A stretch of 64,000 nucleotides of DNA from Bacillus suaedaesalsae (GCF_016890225.1 NZ_JAFELM010000031.1:243492-307491); one strand, 5' to 3'. Counted from the stretch's first letter, positions 36,024 through 47,046 are shown. The notes: a model not told the origin generated them from the letters alone. Translations and numbers: made by a program.

Positions 36024-37903
36024 TATCCCTTAACCCCCTTATCATCATCGTTTTCTAATTCTTCTTTATGAATGTGGAATCCATGATCATCAAGTACAGA
36101 ACGGAAGAACATCGTTCCTAATACAATTAACATACCAACAATACCTACAATTAATGATGGAATGTTTGTAGTATCACCCTGAATGTTCGCATACATGAAT
36201 CCGAATGCTGCGATAAATAATCCAAGCGACAAGATAAATGGTAAGATAGAAGGATTTGGCATATGAATATCTCCTAATGGTTCTGCAGGCGTCATTTCAT
36301 TTCTGCCTTCCATCTTCTCGACCCATAAAGCATCTAAACCACGAACAAGTGGTAATTGCTTAAAGTTATATTCAGGTGCAGGTGAAGAAATTGCCCATTC
36401 TAAAGTACGACCAGTACCCCAAGGATCGTTTCCAACACGCTTACCTTTTACTGAAGTGATGATTACGTTGTAAAGGAATACAAGCGTACCAAGCGCCATA
36501 CCAATTGCACCAATAGAACTGATTAAGTTTCCTAAGTCCCAGCCATGGTTTGGTAAATATGTGAATACACGACGTGGCATACCCATTAATCCTAAGAAAT
36601 GTTGGATAAAGAACGTTAAATGGAATCCAATGAAGAATAACCAGAACGTAATTTTCCCAAGTGTTTCGTTAAGAAGTTTACCAAATACTTTTGGCCACCA
36701 GTACGTGATACCAGCGAATACTGCGAATACTACCCCACCAACGATTACGTAATGGAAGTGAGCTACAACGAAATATGAATCATGATATTGGTAGTCTGCT
36801 GCAGCTGCTGCAAGCATAACTCCAGTTACTCCACCCATTACGAAAGTAGGAATGAATGCAACTGCCCAAATCATTGGTACTGTGAAACGAATATGTCCGC
36901 CCCACATTGTAAATAGCCAGTTAAAGATTTTTACCCCTGTTGGTACAGCAATTGCCATTGTTGCAACAGCAAAGATTGCATTCGCAATTGGCCCTAAACC
37001 AGTTGTAAACATGTGGTGAGCCCATACCATGAATCCTAAGAATCCAATTAGTACAGTAGCGAATACCATTGCGGAATAACCGAATAGACGTTTTTTAGAG
37101 AATGTTGCAAAAATCTCAGAGAAAATACCGAATGCCGGTAAAATTAAGATATATACTTCAGGATGTCCAAAAATCCAGAATAAGTGCTCCCAGATAATTG
37201 TATTTCCACCAGCGGCTTCGTTAAAGAAGTTAGAACCGAATAAACGATCAAACATCATTAAGAATAATCCAACTGTTAATGCAGGGAATGCAAATAGAAT
37301 TAGTGCAGATGTTACAAAAGATGACCAAGTGAATAATGGCATACGCATATAAGTCATACCAGGTGCACGCATGTTAATAATGGTAACTAGGAAGTTAATT
37401 CCCCCCATTAAGGTACCTGCTCCTGAAATCTGTAAACCTAATACATAAAAATCAACACCGTGCCCAGCACTTTCCATTGCAAGTGACGCATAAGAAGTCC
37501 AACCTGCATCAGGTGCGCCTCCCAAAAACCAGCTTAAGTTCATGAATACTCCACCGAAGAAGAATAACCAGAAACCTAGTGAGTTTAAAAATGGGAATGC
37601 AACGTCACGTGCACCGATTTGTAATGGAATTACTGCGTTCATGAAACCAAAAATGATCGGCATCGCAGCAAAGAAAATCATGGTCGTACCATGCATTGTT
37701 AAAATTTCGTTATACATTCCTGCACTCACAAAGTCGTTATCAGGAACAGCTAGCTGGATACGGATAAATAATGCTTCTAATCCACCAACAAGGAAGAAGA
37801 ATCCACCAGCGATGAAATAAAGAATGGCGATTTTTTTATGATCTACTGTTGTTAAGTAGTCCCAAATCGTTGCGCCAATCGTATTCTTTGTTAACGTACT
37901 CAC
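36023..37903 (-). CDS. ctaD: Cytochrome c oxidase subunit I
   Basis: Catalytic heme-copper subunit of 626 residues with 12 or more membrane segments. The active-site helix WEHLFWIFGHPEVYILILP holds the CuB histidine cross-linked to tyrosine (HPEVY); HHMFTTG supplies the CuB histidine pair, and VVAHFHYVIVGG the heme a3 and heme a histidines. The low-spin heme ligand is in ILTMHGTTMIFF. This is an A-type, proton-pumping oxidase. Confidence 0.98.
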   Translation of the reverse strand: MSTLTKNTIGATIWDYLTTVDHKKIAILYFIAGGFFFLVGGLEALFIRIQLAVPDNDFVSAGMYNEILTMHGTTMIFFAAMPIIFGFMNAVIPLQIGARDVAFPFLNSLGFWLFFFGGVFMNLSWFLGGAPDAGWTSYASLAMESAGHGVDFYVLGLQISGAGTLMGGINFLVTIINMRAPGMTYMRMPLFTWSSFVTSALILFAFPALTVGLFLMMFDRLFGSNFFNEAAGGNTIIWEHLFWIFGHPEVYILILPAFGIFSEIFATFSKKRLFGYSAMVFATVLIGFLGFMVWAHHMFTTGLGPIANAIFAVATMAIAVPTGVKIFNWLFTMWGGHIRFTVPMIWAVAFIPTFVMGGVTGVMLAAAAADYQYHDSYFVVAHFHYVIVGGVVFAVFAGITYWWPKVFGKLLNETLGKITFWLFFIGFHLTFFIQHFLGLMGMPRRVFTYLPNHGWDLGNLISSIGAIGMALGTLVFLYNVIITSVKGKRVGNDPWGTGRTLEWAISSPAPEYNFKQLPLVRGLDALWVEKMEGRNEMTPAEPLGDIHMPNPSILPFILSLGLFIAAFGFMYANIQGDTTNIPSLIVGIVGMLIVLGTMFFRSVLDDHGFHIHKEELENDDDKGVKG

Positions 37904-37929
37904 GATTTTACCTCCCTTTCAAATGATGC

Positions 37930-38973
37930 TTACTTCTTCTCTACAGATAAACTAAATAAATACTCAGTTAATGCATCAATTTCATCTTCTTCAAGTTTGT
38001 CATAGGTATTTGTCATTTTGTTACCTGGTTTGATTTCTTCAGGATCTCTTAACCAGTCTTTTAAGTTTCCTTCATTGTAATCTAATATACCAGCAATACG
38101 AGTGCGATCAGCGAAGTTAGATAAATTCGGAGCTAAACGGCTTCCTTCATTACCAACAGCGTGACAACCAATACAACTCTTCTCTTGGAATAATTGTTCA
38201 CCAGCTTGAGCCAGCTCTGTATCTACTTTTGGTTGTACGTTTGCCATTTTATCAATCCAGTTATTGAAGTCTTCCTTAGATACTGCTCTTACTTTAAAGT
38301 CCATTAAACCATGTGATGGCCCACATAACTCAGTACATTTTCCATAGTAGATTCCTTCTTCGTATGCATGTAACCACATTTGGTTTGTGTTATCTGTGTT
38401 TGTGTCCATCTTACCACCGATTGTTGGTACCCAGAATGCGTGTTTAACATCTGCTCCCTTAAGGTTAAAGTAAACTCTTTCACCTGTTGGAATAATTAAA
38501 TCTTGAGATGTTACCACTTTGTGATCAGGGTATTCAAATTCCCACCAGTATAGGTACGCAGTAACGTTTACGACAAGAGCGTCCTTATCACGAGTTTCCT
38601 CTTTCATAGGTGTTACGTCAGCTAACTTAAACGTATACGATACTGTTGGTACTGCTAATATGATTAATAATAGAATCGGAATAACAGTCCAAATAATTTC
38701 AAGCTTATGGTTTCCTTCAACTTGTTCTGGGATTTTATTTTCATCCCCTTTACGTTCGCGGAAACGGAACATAACGTAAATAAAAATTAATGTTACTACT
38801 AATACAACAACAACCATAATGATTGTACTAATCATCATGAGTGAGAATTGCATTTCGGCTCCTTCACCTTTAGGCTCTAGTGTCGTTATATATGACTCAC
38901 CACAGCCCGCTAAAAAAAGCGCCATCATTGTAAATAACGAAAATAAGCGCCACTTCAAGTGCCCTTGTTTCAT
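37930..38973 (-). CDS. ctaC: Cytochrome c oxidase subunit II with fused cytochrome c domain
   Basis: A 347-residue lipoprotein (MALFLAGCGESY lipobox) with two membrane helices and a cupredoxin domain that binds CuA through YYGKCTELCGPSHGLMDF, plus an upstream His in ADVKHAFWVP. A C-terminal cytochrome c domain has the heme motif CIGCH near residue 265 and Met ligand in NKMTNT. The fusion defines the enzyme as caa3 type, which takes electrons from cytochrome c without a soluble carrier. Confidence 0.98.
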   Translation of the reverse strand: MKQGHLKWRLFSLFTMMALFLAGCGESYITTLEPKGEGAEMQFSLMMISTIIMVVVVLVVTLIFIYVMFRFRERKGDENKIPEQVEGNHKLEIIWTVIPILLLIILAVPTVSYTFKLADVTPMKEETRDKDALVVNVTAYLYWWEFEYPDHKVVTSQDLIIPTGERVYFNLKGADVKHAFWVPTIGGKMDTNTDNTNQMWLHAYEEGIYYGKCTELCGPSHGLMDFKVRAVSKEDFNNWIDKMANVQPKVDTELAQAGEQLFQEKSCIGCHAVGNEGSRLAPNLSNFADRTRIAGILDYNEGNLKDWLRDPEEIKPGNKMTNTYDKLEEDEIDALTEYLFSLSVEKK

Positions 38974-39117
38974 AACGTAGTTAACCCCACTTTCCTTAAG
39001 TAATAATCAATGGTCCTTGCTTGGATGTTGGAAACACATCCTAAGTTTAAAATATATAAACAATAAAGGAATCCCAATTTTCATATACCCGTAATACAGG
39101 TATTCATAACTAGATAG

Positions 39118-40053
39118 TTAGAAAAAGGTTGCTACGATCATTGCTACAAACAGAATAGTCAAATAGTTAAGAGAGTATACAAACATCGTAGTTGCCCACT
39201 TAATATCATCCTTTGATTTGTAGCCTTTTAATCCCAACCATAACCATCCAATGTTTAATAACGTTGCTATTACTACGAATATAGTACCTAGCGAGAATAA
39301 ATAAAATGGTAGTGGCAGTAAGCAGACAATCCAGATTATGATTTGACGCTTTGTCATTGCAAATCCATGAACAACTGGCAACATTGGTATTCCAGCAGCT
39401 CTATACTCCTCTACTCTTCTCATCGCAAGTGCTAAGAAGTGTGGAGGCTGCCATATAAACATAATTAGAAAAATTGCCCAAGCTACTATATGCAAATCGG
39501 GATCAACAGCTGCCCAGCCTATTAAAGGTGGTACTGCACCTGATATACTACCGATTACGGTATTAATTGTATATCGTCGTTTTGACCACATTGAATATAA
39601 GACCACATATGTGAATGCGCCAACTAATCCAATTACAGCTGCCATGATACTAGTCGCTGCTAGCATAACTGTACCAATCGTTGTAAAAATAATCCCCATC
39701 CAAAGGACTCTATTCGGAGAAAACCTCCCTGTTACAGTTGGTCGTTTTTTCGTCCGATCCATTAGATGGTCAATATCGCGGTCAATATAATTGTTTAAAC
39801 TACAAGACCCGGCAATCACTAATGAAGTTCCAAGAAGTGTGAGTAGAGCAATATGCCAGTTGGCTAGAAAGCTTTGTCCAGTATAGTGAAAGGCTAGCCA
39901 AAGACCTGTAAATGCTGTAATTAGGTTTGACCTGATAATACCTATTTTTATTAAGGCCATAAAGTCTTGCCATACAGTAGTGTTATAGGCCTCACTCTGA
40001 GGACTCTCATGCTCCGTGCTTGGCGCTTCATCAATTGTCCTCGAATTTGCCAT
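39118..40053 (-). CDS. ctaB: Protoheme IX farnesyltransferase (heme O synthase)
   Basis: Adds farnesyl to heme B to give heme O. The 311-residue membrane protein belongs to the UbiA prenyltransferase family, with the two aspartate-rich motifs [18 protein letters not shown] (near residue 105) and the later [14 protein letters not shown] region, and about eight hydrophobic segments. The ATG at 40053 follows AAGGAGG; the frame upstream is spurious. Divergent from ctaA. Confidence 0.95.
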   Translation of the reverse strand: MANSRTIDEAPSTEHESPQSEAYNTTVWQDFMALIKIGIIRSNLITAFTGLWLAFHYTGQSFLANWHIALLTLLGTSLVIAGSCSLNNYIDRDIDHLMDRTKKRPTVTGRFSPNRVLWMGIIFTTIGTVMLAATSIMAAVIGLVGAFTYVVLYSMWSKRRYTINTVIGSISGAVPPLIGWAAVDPDLHIVAWAIFLIMFIWQPPHFLALAMRRVEEYRAAGIPMLPVVHGFAMTKRQIIIWIVCLLPLPFYLFSLGTIFVVIATLLNIGWLWLGLKGYKSKDDIKWATTMFVYSLNYLTILFVAMIVATFF

Positions 40054-40191
40054 TACATAATCCTCCTTTGAGTAAGAACAAGCAATACATGATGAGGCAG
40101 TCCAAAAAAAAGAAGATACCTTCAATATAATATAAATTTGAAGAATATTAAAGTACACCCCTTGTATATTAAACCACAAATCAGTGAAAAT

Positions 40192-40233
40192 TTGTGAAGG
40201 AGTTATGGACGATTTTTGTCTTTTTTGTGAATG
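40192..40233 (+). promoter_or_regulatory. Two ResD-like boxes between ctaA and ctaB
   Basis: TTTGTGAAG (40192-40200) and TTTGTGAAT (40225-40233) match the TTTGTGAAT-type motif reported for the ResD response regulator, at 8 and 9 of 9 positions, 33 bp apart (about three helical turns). ResD activates ctaA and the ctaB operon in B. subtilis from the same intergenic region. Confidence 0.55.
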
Positions 40234-40590
40234 AACATTGGCCCATTATGTACTCAAAAGTTGTAAATACATAACAAATTTACATAGAAACATTCTATAA
40301 TTGTGAGAGATTTTGTTTTTATTATTCCTATATACGATTTCTCCCCTTTATATTTCTAGCAAACTAATCAATAATATTCAACCTTTTTTAGTATAATTGT
40401 TGCCCTAACTAGTTATTTCTATTTCAAACTTTTATCATAATCTATATCTTACCTATTTAACACACAATTGTCACTTTATTTCCTTTGATATTTCGACAGC
40501 TTTTTTATAGAATTACTATTGTATGCTTTTTTAATTTAATGTCATAAAAATCTATTAATATTATTGAAAATAGGAATGAAGGTGAACAAT
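40234..40590. other. Remaining ctaA-ctaB intergenic region
   Basis: AT-rich, with no ORF. It should hold the ctaA promoter. A TTATCATAA-like palindrome and several T tracts are visible, without a clear consensus promoter. Confidence 0.4.
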
Positions 40591-41532
40591 TTGAATCGAG
40601 CCTTAAAAACGTTCGCTATAATTACTACGATTGGTATGCTGCTCGTCTTAATAAGCGGGGCAGTTGTAACGAAGACAGAATCAGGTGAAGGCTGTGGGGC
40701 AAGTTGGCCGCTATGTCACGGCGAGTTTGTTCCAAGTGATATTACGTTTGAGTTAGTTATTGAACTTACTCATCGACTTGTTACCGGTACAGTTGGTATT
40801 TTAGTTTTAATACTGTCTATTTGGACATGGAAAAAGTTAGGTCATATTCGGGAAACTAAATTTCTCTCTATCCTTGCATTTTCATTTTTAGTGTTACAAG
40901 CCCTCATTGGTGCTGCAGCCGTACTATGGGAGCAATCCTCTGCTGTACTAGCCTTGCACTTTGGAATTTCTCTTATCTCTTTTGCAGCTGTTTTTCTATT
41001 AACACTTTTAGTATTTGAGGATCGTTCAAAAGCAAAAGCACAGCCTGTAATTATAGATCGTAGAATGCAATTTCATATGGTTGGGATTATTATTTATAGT
41101 TACATTGTTGTTTACACAGGTGCATTAGTTAGGCATAAAAATGCAAGTCTTGCATGCCCTGAATGGCCATTATGTTCAAAAAGCGGTTTACTGCCTACAC
41201 AATCACATGAGTGGATTCAAATGGGCCACCGTTTTGCAGCAGGTTTGATTTTTATTTGGATTATGTATGCAACATATTTAGCTGTTCGCTATTATCGTGA
41301 ACAAAAGACTATCAAAAACAGCTTTATTGTGTCTGCTATTTTAGTTAGCTTACAAGTTATGAGTGGTGCAACAATTGTTTTAACAAAGTTACAATTTATC
41401 GGGGTAGCCTTATTACATGCATTTTTCATTTCATGTTTATTCGGGGTATTAAGTTACCTCATCTTATTATTAACTCGAAGTCGCCACCAGCAAAGAATTA
41501 ATAATACTATCACGAAGACAACGAATATTTAA
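40591..41532 (+). CDS. ctaA: Heme A synthase
   Basis: Oxidises heme O to heme A. The 313-residue protein has eight hydrophobic segments. The first half has [15 protein letters not shown] with the conserved Cys pair and ELTHRLVTG with heme-ligand His; the second half has [11 protein letters not shown] with the second Cys pair and QMGHRFAAG. The TTG at 40591 (LNRALKTF) follows AAGGTGA and matches the B. subtilis start; the ATG at 40576 would enclose the ribosome-binding site. Confidence 0.96.
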   Translation: MNRALKTFAIITTIGMLLVLISGAVVTKTESGEGCGASWPLCHGEFVPSDITFELVIELTHRLVTGTVGILVLILSIWTWKKLGHIRETKFLSILAFSFLVLQALIGAAAVLWEQSSAVLALHFGISLISFAAVFLLTLLVFEDRSKAKAQPVIIDRRMQFHMVGIIIYSYIVVYTGALVRHKNASLACPEWPLCSKSGLLPTQSHEWIQMGHRFAAGLIFIWIMYATYLAVRYYREQKTIKNSFIVSAILVSLQVMSGATIVLTKLQFIGVALLHAFFISCLFGVLSYLILLLTRSRHQQRINNTITKTTNI

Positions 41533-41562
41533 AAAAGCGAGGATAATTCCCTCGCTTTTTCT
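41530..41562. terminator. Bidirectional terminator, ctaA and pyc
   Basis: AAAAAGCGAGG pairs with CCTCGCTTTTT at the ctaA stop codon, with T tracts on both exits. Confidence 0.88.
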
Positions 41563-41665
41563 TATGTTTTTTTTCGCATGAATTGATGTTTTTCGAGAAT
41601 ATTCCCTTAGATCTTTCGATGTTAGCCATTAAGATGCCAACATTTTATTAGCGAAAGACCCTTTC

Positions 41666-44600
41666 TTATTTATCAAGTTCTAATAATAAATCACCTGTCT
41701 GCACCGCTTCACCATCCGTAACATAAATGTCCTTTACGGTTCCTGAGAATGTCGCTTGGACAGTTGTTTCCATTTTCATAGCCTCTGTGATCATAAGGTG
41801 GTCACCTTTTTCAACCTTCTCACCTTTTTTCACTAGAACCTTTACGACTGTTCCTGGCATTGTGGCAGCTACATGATTAGGGTTTTGTCTGTCAGCTTTT
41901 ACTTTTACCGCTACAGTCGATTTAACACTTTCATCCTTTACGATAATTTCACGCGGCTGTCCATTTAGTTCAAAGTACACCACTCGTGTGCCATCAGCTT
42001 GAGGCTGACCAATCGAAACTAGTTTTACAATTAACGTCTTACCTTGTTCAATGACTACTTCTATTTCTTCTCCTAATCTCATCCCGAAGAAGAACGTCGG
42101 AGTGTCTAATACTGAAACATCTCCAAATTCCTCAACAATCTTATGATAGTCTAAGAATACTTTTGGATATAACGCATATGAAATCATTTCGAAACTTGTT
42201 GTTTGTCTATTTAACGTGTGAAATAACGTTTCTTTTAATTCTTGGAAATTAACTGGCTCTAATAATTCTCCTGGACGAACTGTTAGAGGTTCTTTTCCTT
42301 TTAGAATAATTCGTTGTAGTTCTTTAGGGAAACCTCCGTGCGGTTGTCCTAGATATCCTTCAAATAACTCAACAACAGAATCTGGGAAGTTTAACGTTTC
42401 ACCTTTTTCATATATATCATCCTCAGTAAGGTCATTTTGCACCATGTAAAGCGCCATGTCTCCTACTACCTTTGATGACGGAGTAACTTTTACTATATCT
42501 CCGAATAGTAGATTAACTCGACTATACATCTCTTTTACTTCATCCCAACGATCATCTAATCCAACAGCCTTCGCTTGTTGTTCTAAATTACTATATTGTC
42601 CACCTGGCATTTCATGTTCGTAAACTTCCGTACTTGGTGAATGTAAACCACTTTCAAAATCAACATAATACTTCCTTACATCTTCCCAATAATGAGATAG
42701 CTTTTCTAATGATTGAACATTCATGGTCGGCTGACGGTCTGTACCTTCTAGTGCATAGTATAATGCATTTGCGCTTGGTTGAGATGTTAGCCCTGACATA
42801 GAACTCACTGCAACATCGACAATATCTACTCCTGCTTCAATTGCTTTTGCATACGTATAAATACCATTTCCACTAGTATCATGCGTATGAAGGTGGACAG
42901 GGATTGATACTGCATCCTTCAGTGCCGAAACAAGCGTATAGGCTGCCTGTGGTTTCAGCAATCCCGCCATATCTTTAATCGCAAGTAGATGAGCTCCTGC
43001 TTGTTCTAACTCTTTCGCCATTTTAACGTAATATTCTAAATTGTATTTCGTTCTACTTATGTCACCAATATCTCCTGTATAACAAATGGACGCTTCTGCA
43101 AGTTTTCCAGTTTGACGAACTGCGTCAATCGCAGGTTTCATACCTTCCACCCAGTTTAGACTATCGAAAATACGGAATACATCAATACCGGCATTCGCAG
43201 ACTTGTCTACAAACTCATATATAAGATTGTCTGGATAGTTTTTATAACCTACTGCATTCGAAGCACGTAGTAGCATTTGGAATAGTGTATTTGGAATTTT
43301 TTCTCTTAACGAAAGCAAGCGATCCCATGGATCTTCTTTTAGGAAGCGATACGCAACATCGAACGTTGCTCCTCCCCACATCTCAAGTGAGAATAAATTT
43401 GGCATGAGTCTTGCAGTTGGTTCAGCAATATTCTCTAAATCTTTTGTTCGAATTCTCGTAGCAAGAAGTGATTGATGAGCATCTCTAAACGTCGTATCTG
43501 TAAATAATACTTCCTTTTGATTTTGCACCCATTTCGTTAATCCCTCTGCACCTTCTTGATCCAATATTTGTTTTGTTCCTGGTTGAAGTGATTCACTTTT
43601 TATCAATTCTGGGATTCTTGGATTTGCATAGATTGGCTTTTTCCTTTTCTCAACACCAGGGAAACCGTTTATTGTAACTGTGCCAATATACGAAAGCATT
43701 TTTGTACCACGGTCTAGCCTTCTAGGAAAAACAAATAACTCAGGAGTTGTATCAATAAACGATGTATCATATACACCTTGAACAAACTTCTCATGCTTCA
43801 TTACATTTTCTAAGAACGGAATATTCGTTTTAATACCACGTATACGGAATTCTCTCAAGTTACGAGTCATTTTCGCAACTGATTGTTCAAAAGTCAGAGC
43901 CCATGTAGATACTTTCACTAATAAAGAATCATAGTGAGGTGTAATTACAGCACCTTGGTAACCGTTACCCGCATCAAGTCGTACTCCAAATCCGCCACCA
44001 GAACGGTATGCCATAATTTTTCCTGTATCAGGCATAAAATTATTTAAAGGATCTTCAGTTGTAACCCTTGATTGAATTGCATAACCATTCGTTTTAATCT
44101 CGTCTTGTAGTGGTATACCCACTTTCTTACTGTGAAGGTGGTGTCCTTCTGCAATTAAAATTTGTGTTTGAACAATATCCACACCCGTAATCATCTCAGT
44201 AATTGTATGTTCAACTTGTACACGTGGATTCACTTCAATAAAGAAAAATTCATCACCACTAACTAGAAATTCTACTGTTCCAGCATTTAAGTAATTTACA
44301 TTTTTCATTAATTGTACTGCAGCATCACAAATTTCCATTCTCAGGTCATCTGACAGCGATACACTTGGTGCAATTTCAACAACCTTTTGATGACGACGTT
44401 GTACTGAGCAATCACGCTCATACAAGTGGATAATATTGCCCGTATGGTCACCTAAAATTTGAACCTCAATATGTTTAGGGTTTTCAACAAATTTTTCAAC
44501 ATATACTTCGCTACTTCCAAATGCAGCCTTCGCTTCTGAAGTTGCTCGTTCAAAAGCCTCTTTTACACCTGAACGATTTCGAACTATACGCATACCACGA

Positions 44601-45106
44601 CCTCCGCCACCTAATGCAGCTTTGATCATGACAGGAAATCCATATGTATCACCAAAATCATAAATCTCATCAATGCTTTTTACTGGACCATCACTTCCTG
44701 GAATGATTGGGATATTCGCAAGCTTTGCTTGATGCTTTGCTTTCACCTTGTCTCCGAACATGTCTAGATGTTCTGATTTAGGTCCAATGAACACGATTCC
44801 TTCCTCTTCACATCTTTTGGAAAACTCAATATTTTCCGAAAGGAATCCATACCCAGGATGAATGGCATCAACATCATTTTTCTTTGCAATTTGAATAATT
44901 CCTTCTATATCTAGATAGGCATCTATTGGCTTTTTGTCTTCACCAACTAAATATGCTTCATCTGCTTTGTAACGATGATAAGATCCTGCATCTTCTTTGG
45001 AATATATTGCAACTGTTCGGATATTTAGCTCCGTACAAGCTCTAAATATTCGAATTGCAATTTCACCTCTATTGGCTACTAATACTTTTTGGATTTGTTT
45101 TAACAT
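41666..45106 (-). CDS. pyc: Pyruvate carboxylase
   Basis: Anaplerotic enzyme making oxaloacetate from pyruvate and bicarbonate. The 1146-residue single chain has biotin carboxylase (KVLVANRGEIAIRIFRA; ALGGGGRGMRIV; EVNPRVQVEHTITEMITG), a carboxyltransferase TIM barrel (TDTTFRDAHQSLLATR; AIKDMAGLLKP; VHLHTHDTSG with metal ligands), and a C-terminal biotinyl domain (TEAMKMETTVQA, lysine between two Met). The ATG at 45106 follows GGAGGGAG. Adjacent to ftsW, as in B. subtilis. Confidence 0.98.
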   Translation of the reverse strand: MLKQIQKVLVANRGEIAIRIFRACTELNIRTVAIYSKEDAGSYHRYKADEAYLVGEDKKPIDAYLDIEGIIQIAKKNDVDAIHPGYGFLSENIEFSKRCEEEGIVFIGPKSEHLDMFGDKVKAKHQAKLANIPIIPGSDGPVKSIDEIYDFGDTYGFPVMIKAALGGGGRGMRIVRNRSGVKEAFERATSEAKAAFGSSEVYVEKFVENPKHIEVQILGDHTGNIIHLYERDCSVQRRHQKVVEIAPSVSLSDDLRMEICDAAVQLMKNVNYLNAGTVEFLVSGDEFFFIEVNPRVQVEHTITEMITGVDIVQTQILIAEGHHLHSKKVGIPLQDEIKTNGYAIQSRVTTEDPLNNFMPDTGKIMAYRSGGGFGVRLDAGNGYQGAVITPHYDSLLVKVSTWALTFEQSVAKMTRNLREFRIRGIKTNIPFLENVMKHEKFVQGVYDTSFIDTTPELFVFPRRLDRGTKMLSYIGTVTINGFPGVEKRKKPIYANPRIPELIKSESLQPGTKQILDQEGAEGLTKWVQNQKEVLFTDTTFRDAHQSLLATRIRTKDLENIAEPTARLMPNLFSLEMWGGATFDVAYRFLKEDPWDRLLSLREKIPNTLFQMLLRASNAVGYKNYPDNLIYEFVDKSANAGIDVFRIFDSLNWVEGMKPAIDAVRQTGKLAEASICYTGDIGDISRTKYNLEYYVKMAKELEQAGAHLLAIKDMAGLLKPQAAYTLVSALKDAVSIPVHLHTHDTSGNGIYTYAKAIEAGVDIVDVAVSSMSGLTSQPSANALYYALEGTDRQPTMNVQSLEKLSHYWEDVRKYYVDFESGLHSPSTEVYEHEMPGGQYSNLEQQAKAVGLDDRWDEVKEMYSRVNLLFGDIVKVTPSSKVVGDMALYMVQNDLTEDDIYEKGETLNFPDSVVELFEGYLGQPHGGFPKELQRIILKGKEPLTVRPGELLEPVNFQELKETLFHTLNRQTTSFEMISYALYPKVFLDYHKIVEEFGDVSVLDTPTFFFGMRLGEEIEVVIEQGKTLIVKLVSIGQPQADGTRVVYFELNGQPREIIVKDESVKSTVAVKVKADRQNPNHVAATMPGTVVKVLVKKGEKVEKGDHLMITEAMKMETTVQATFSGTVKDIYVTDGEAVQTGDLLLELDK

Positions 45107-45171
45107 AATTACTCCCTCCTGCATTTTCGATTAGAATGTTATTTCAGAATATAAAGAATTTTAAATAATTC

Positions 45172-45204
45172 CTAAAAAAAAGCTCTGTATTTAGCAGAGC
45201 TTAC
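45172..45204 (-). terminator. Terminator of ftsW
   Basis: AAGCTCTG pairs with CAGAGCTT, followed by seven or more T on the minus strand, just after the ftsW stop. Confidence 0.88.
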
Positions 45205-46356
45205 TTATGCAGCTATCTCGTCCAATGATAACTTTTGTTTTCGATAGTTATTAAACATAGATATATTCACTAGTATTCCTGTTGATGCCATTAATGCGAG
45301 CATCGAGGATCCACCATAACTTACAAATGGTAGCGGTACACCTGTAACTGGCAAGAGACCAGTAAGTGCTCCTAAGTTTACACAAGCTTGGACACCAATC
45401 ATTGCTGATATTCCGATAGCAAGTAAACTTCCGAAAGAATCATCACATTTTCTAGCAAGCATAAATCCTTTTAAAACAATATAGCTTAAACAAAGAATAA
45501 CAAAGCCTACTCCAAAAATTCCTAGTTCTTCAGAAATGATTGCCATAATGAAGTCAGTATGTGACTCAGGCAGGAAACCAGTTTTTTGAACGCTATTTCC
45601 CAATCCTAGTCCTGTAATGCCACCTTCTGCTATTGCAATATATGAGTTAATTAATTGCATCCCTGAATCTTGAGGATCAGCAAAAGGATCATAAGCTGCA
45701 CCAAATCTTGATAGTTGTTCATCAGAGAGTAATTTACCCGCAGATGGTATAAGAATGACTAGAGCAAGTGCTCCTAAACCTAACAACTTCATTACATTTT
45801 TCATATTCATCCCCGAAGATAACGTCATAATAACCGCAATCATCGCGATTAATACCGCCGTTCCTAAATCAGGTTGGAAGAATACAAGCGTAAAGATAAT
45901 GATCGTAAAAACAAGTGGCGGTATGACAGCAGTACCAAAATCATCAATATACTTCTGCTTTTTGGAGAATATGGCTGCTAAATAAATGATCACTCCTATT
46001 TTTACAAATTCCCCAGGTTGCAGTCGAAATCCACCAATAGCTATCCAACTTTGAGCATTATTTGCGGTATGTCCTACTAGATAAACTAGTATTAGCATAC
46101 CTATACTTCCCATCGCTATTATTTTAAATAATTTGAAATAAATGCGATATGGTAGAATCATCGTAATGAAAAATACCATCGATGAGAGTATGAACCACAT
46201 CCGTTGTTTGATAAAAAAGAAATTAGCATCATATTCGTAATGAGATACAGCAATAACCATACTCGAGCTATACACCATCACTACTCCGAATAATCCCAAT
46301 AGAAGTACAGTAACTACAATCGAATAATCATATAACTGAAACATCTTTTTCAGCAT
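45205..46356 (-). CDS. ftsW: FtsW, septal peptidoglycan polymerase
   Basis: SEDS-family glycosyltransferase that polymerises lipid II at the septum with PBP2B. The 383-residue protein has about ten membrane segments, RLQPGEFVKIGVIIYLA, GLGLGNSVQKTGFLPESHTDFI (with the catalytic Asp region) and the C-terminal LPFVSYGGSSMLAL signature. The ATG at 46356 follows AAGGAAG. Position next to pyc identifies it as FtsW rather than RodA. Confidence 0.93.
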   Translation of the reverse strand: MLKKMFQLYDYSIVVTVLLLGLFGVVMVYSSSMVIAVSHYEYDANFFFIKQRMWFILSSMVFFITMILPYRIYFKLFKIIAMGSIGMLILVYLVGHTANNAQSWIAIGGFRLQPGEFVKIGVIIYLAAIFSKKQKYIDDFGTAVIPPLVFTIIIFTLVFFQPDLGTAVLIAMIAVIMTLSSGMNMKNVMKLLGLGALALVILIPSAGKLLSDEQLSRFGAAYDPFADPQDSGMQLINSYIAIAEGGITGLGLGNSVQKTGFLPESHTDFIMAIISEELGIFGVGFVILCLSYIVLKGFMLARKCDDSFGSLLAIGISAMIGVQACVNLGALTGLLPVTGVPLPFVSYGGSSMLALMASTGILVNISMFNNYRKQKLSLDEIAA

Positions 46357-46460
46357 GTTCAATCTTCCTTAATAATGATAGTTTAGATTTCTCAAAAGAA
46401 TCTAATAAAGTTATTTTACTATAAATATTAGATGTTTAGTTGAAAAATCCTTCAATAAAA

Positions 46461-46502
46461 TAAGAAAACTCAAAACTAATTGTTTAGCCTTGAGTTTTCT
46501 CT
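46461..46502 (-). terminator. Terminator of ylaN
   Basis: AGAAAACTCAA pairs with TTGAGTTTTCT across a 16-base loop, followed by TATTTTATT on the minus strand. Confidence 0.8.
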
Positions 46503-46504
46503 GC

Positions 46505-46786
46505 TTATTTATTTAAAAACGCATCATGCAATGCAGATAATTCTCTCTCTAACGTATCCATAAGTTCCTTACCAATATTATCCTCTATTAATCCTAGACG
46601 TACAGCAAAATCGATTTCTCTAGATAAACCGAACATCTGTGTATCTAAGACCTCTTCATATAAAGGACATTGTGGCATCGTTAAATTATCCATTTGCACT
46701 TTGATTAACTTTAATATTTTGTCAGCATCTGCTTTTAATAGCTGATATGCTTTTTCGCGATGATCTATCACAATCTCAGGCGTCAA
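46505..46786 (-). CDS. ylaN: YlaN family protein
   Basis: A 93-residue helical protein (UPF0358) with [32 protein letters not shown]. subtilis YlaN is essential under iron-limited conditions and has been reported to bind iron and to interact with Fur. The start is TTG after CGGAGGG. Upstream of ftsW on the same strand. Confidence 0.93.
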   Translation of the reverse strand: MTPEIVIDHREKAYQLLKADADKILKLIKVQMDNLTMPQCPLYEEVLDTQMFGLSREIDFAVRLGLIEDNIGKELMDTLERELSALHDAFLNK

Positions 46787-47046
46787 TAGAATCCCTCCGT
46801 TCTACGAGCGATTGCAGTCTTATTTACTAAATCTTATCGTGATATGAAACAAAATGCAAGAAAAAATACTTGTAAACAAGGAGTTAGTTTAGTTCTTCTT
46901 TCTTCTTTCCTCTATCTTTATATTCTATGTAATACTTCTGATTTAGTCTCCATTGAGTGACAAACCCCAAATTAACGTTTATACTTTTAAAATGAATTTA
47001 CAATATTGAAAGTTCGTCTAATGATAGATTGAGGTGGTTATAAAAC
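46787..47046. other. Divergent promoter region between ylaN and ylaL
   Basis: 260 bp of AT-rich sequence with no ORF. It must contain both promoters, but I find no strong consensus match. Confidence 0.35.

Noticed and set aside
41583..41660. Large imperfect inverted repeat after pyc (TCTTTCG/CGAAAGA with inner ATGTTGGC pairing)
   Set aside because: It could fold, but lacks a T tract, and the clear terminator at 41530-41562 explains the end of pyc transcription, so I do not call it a regulatory element.
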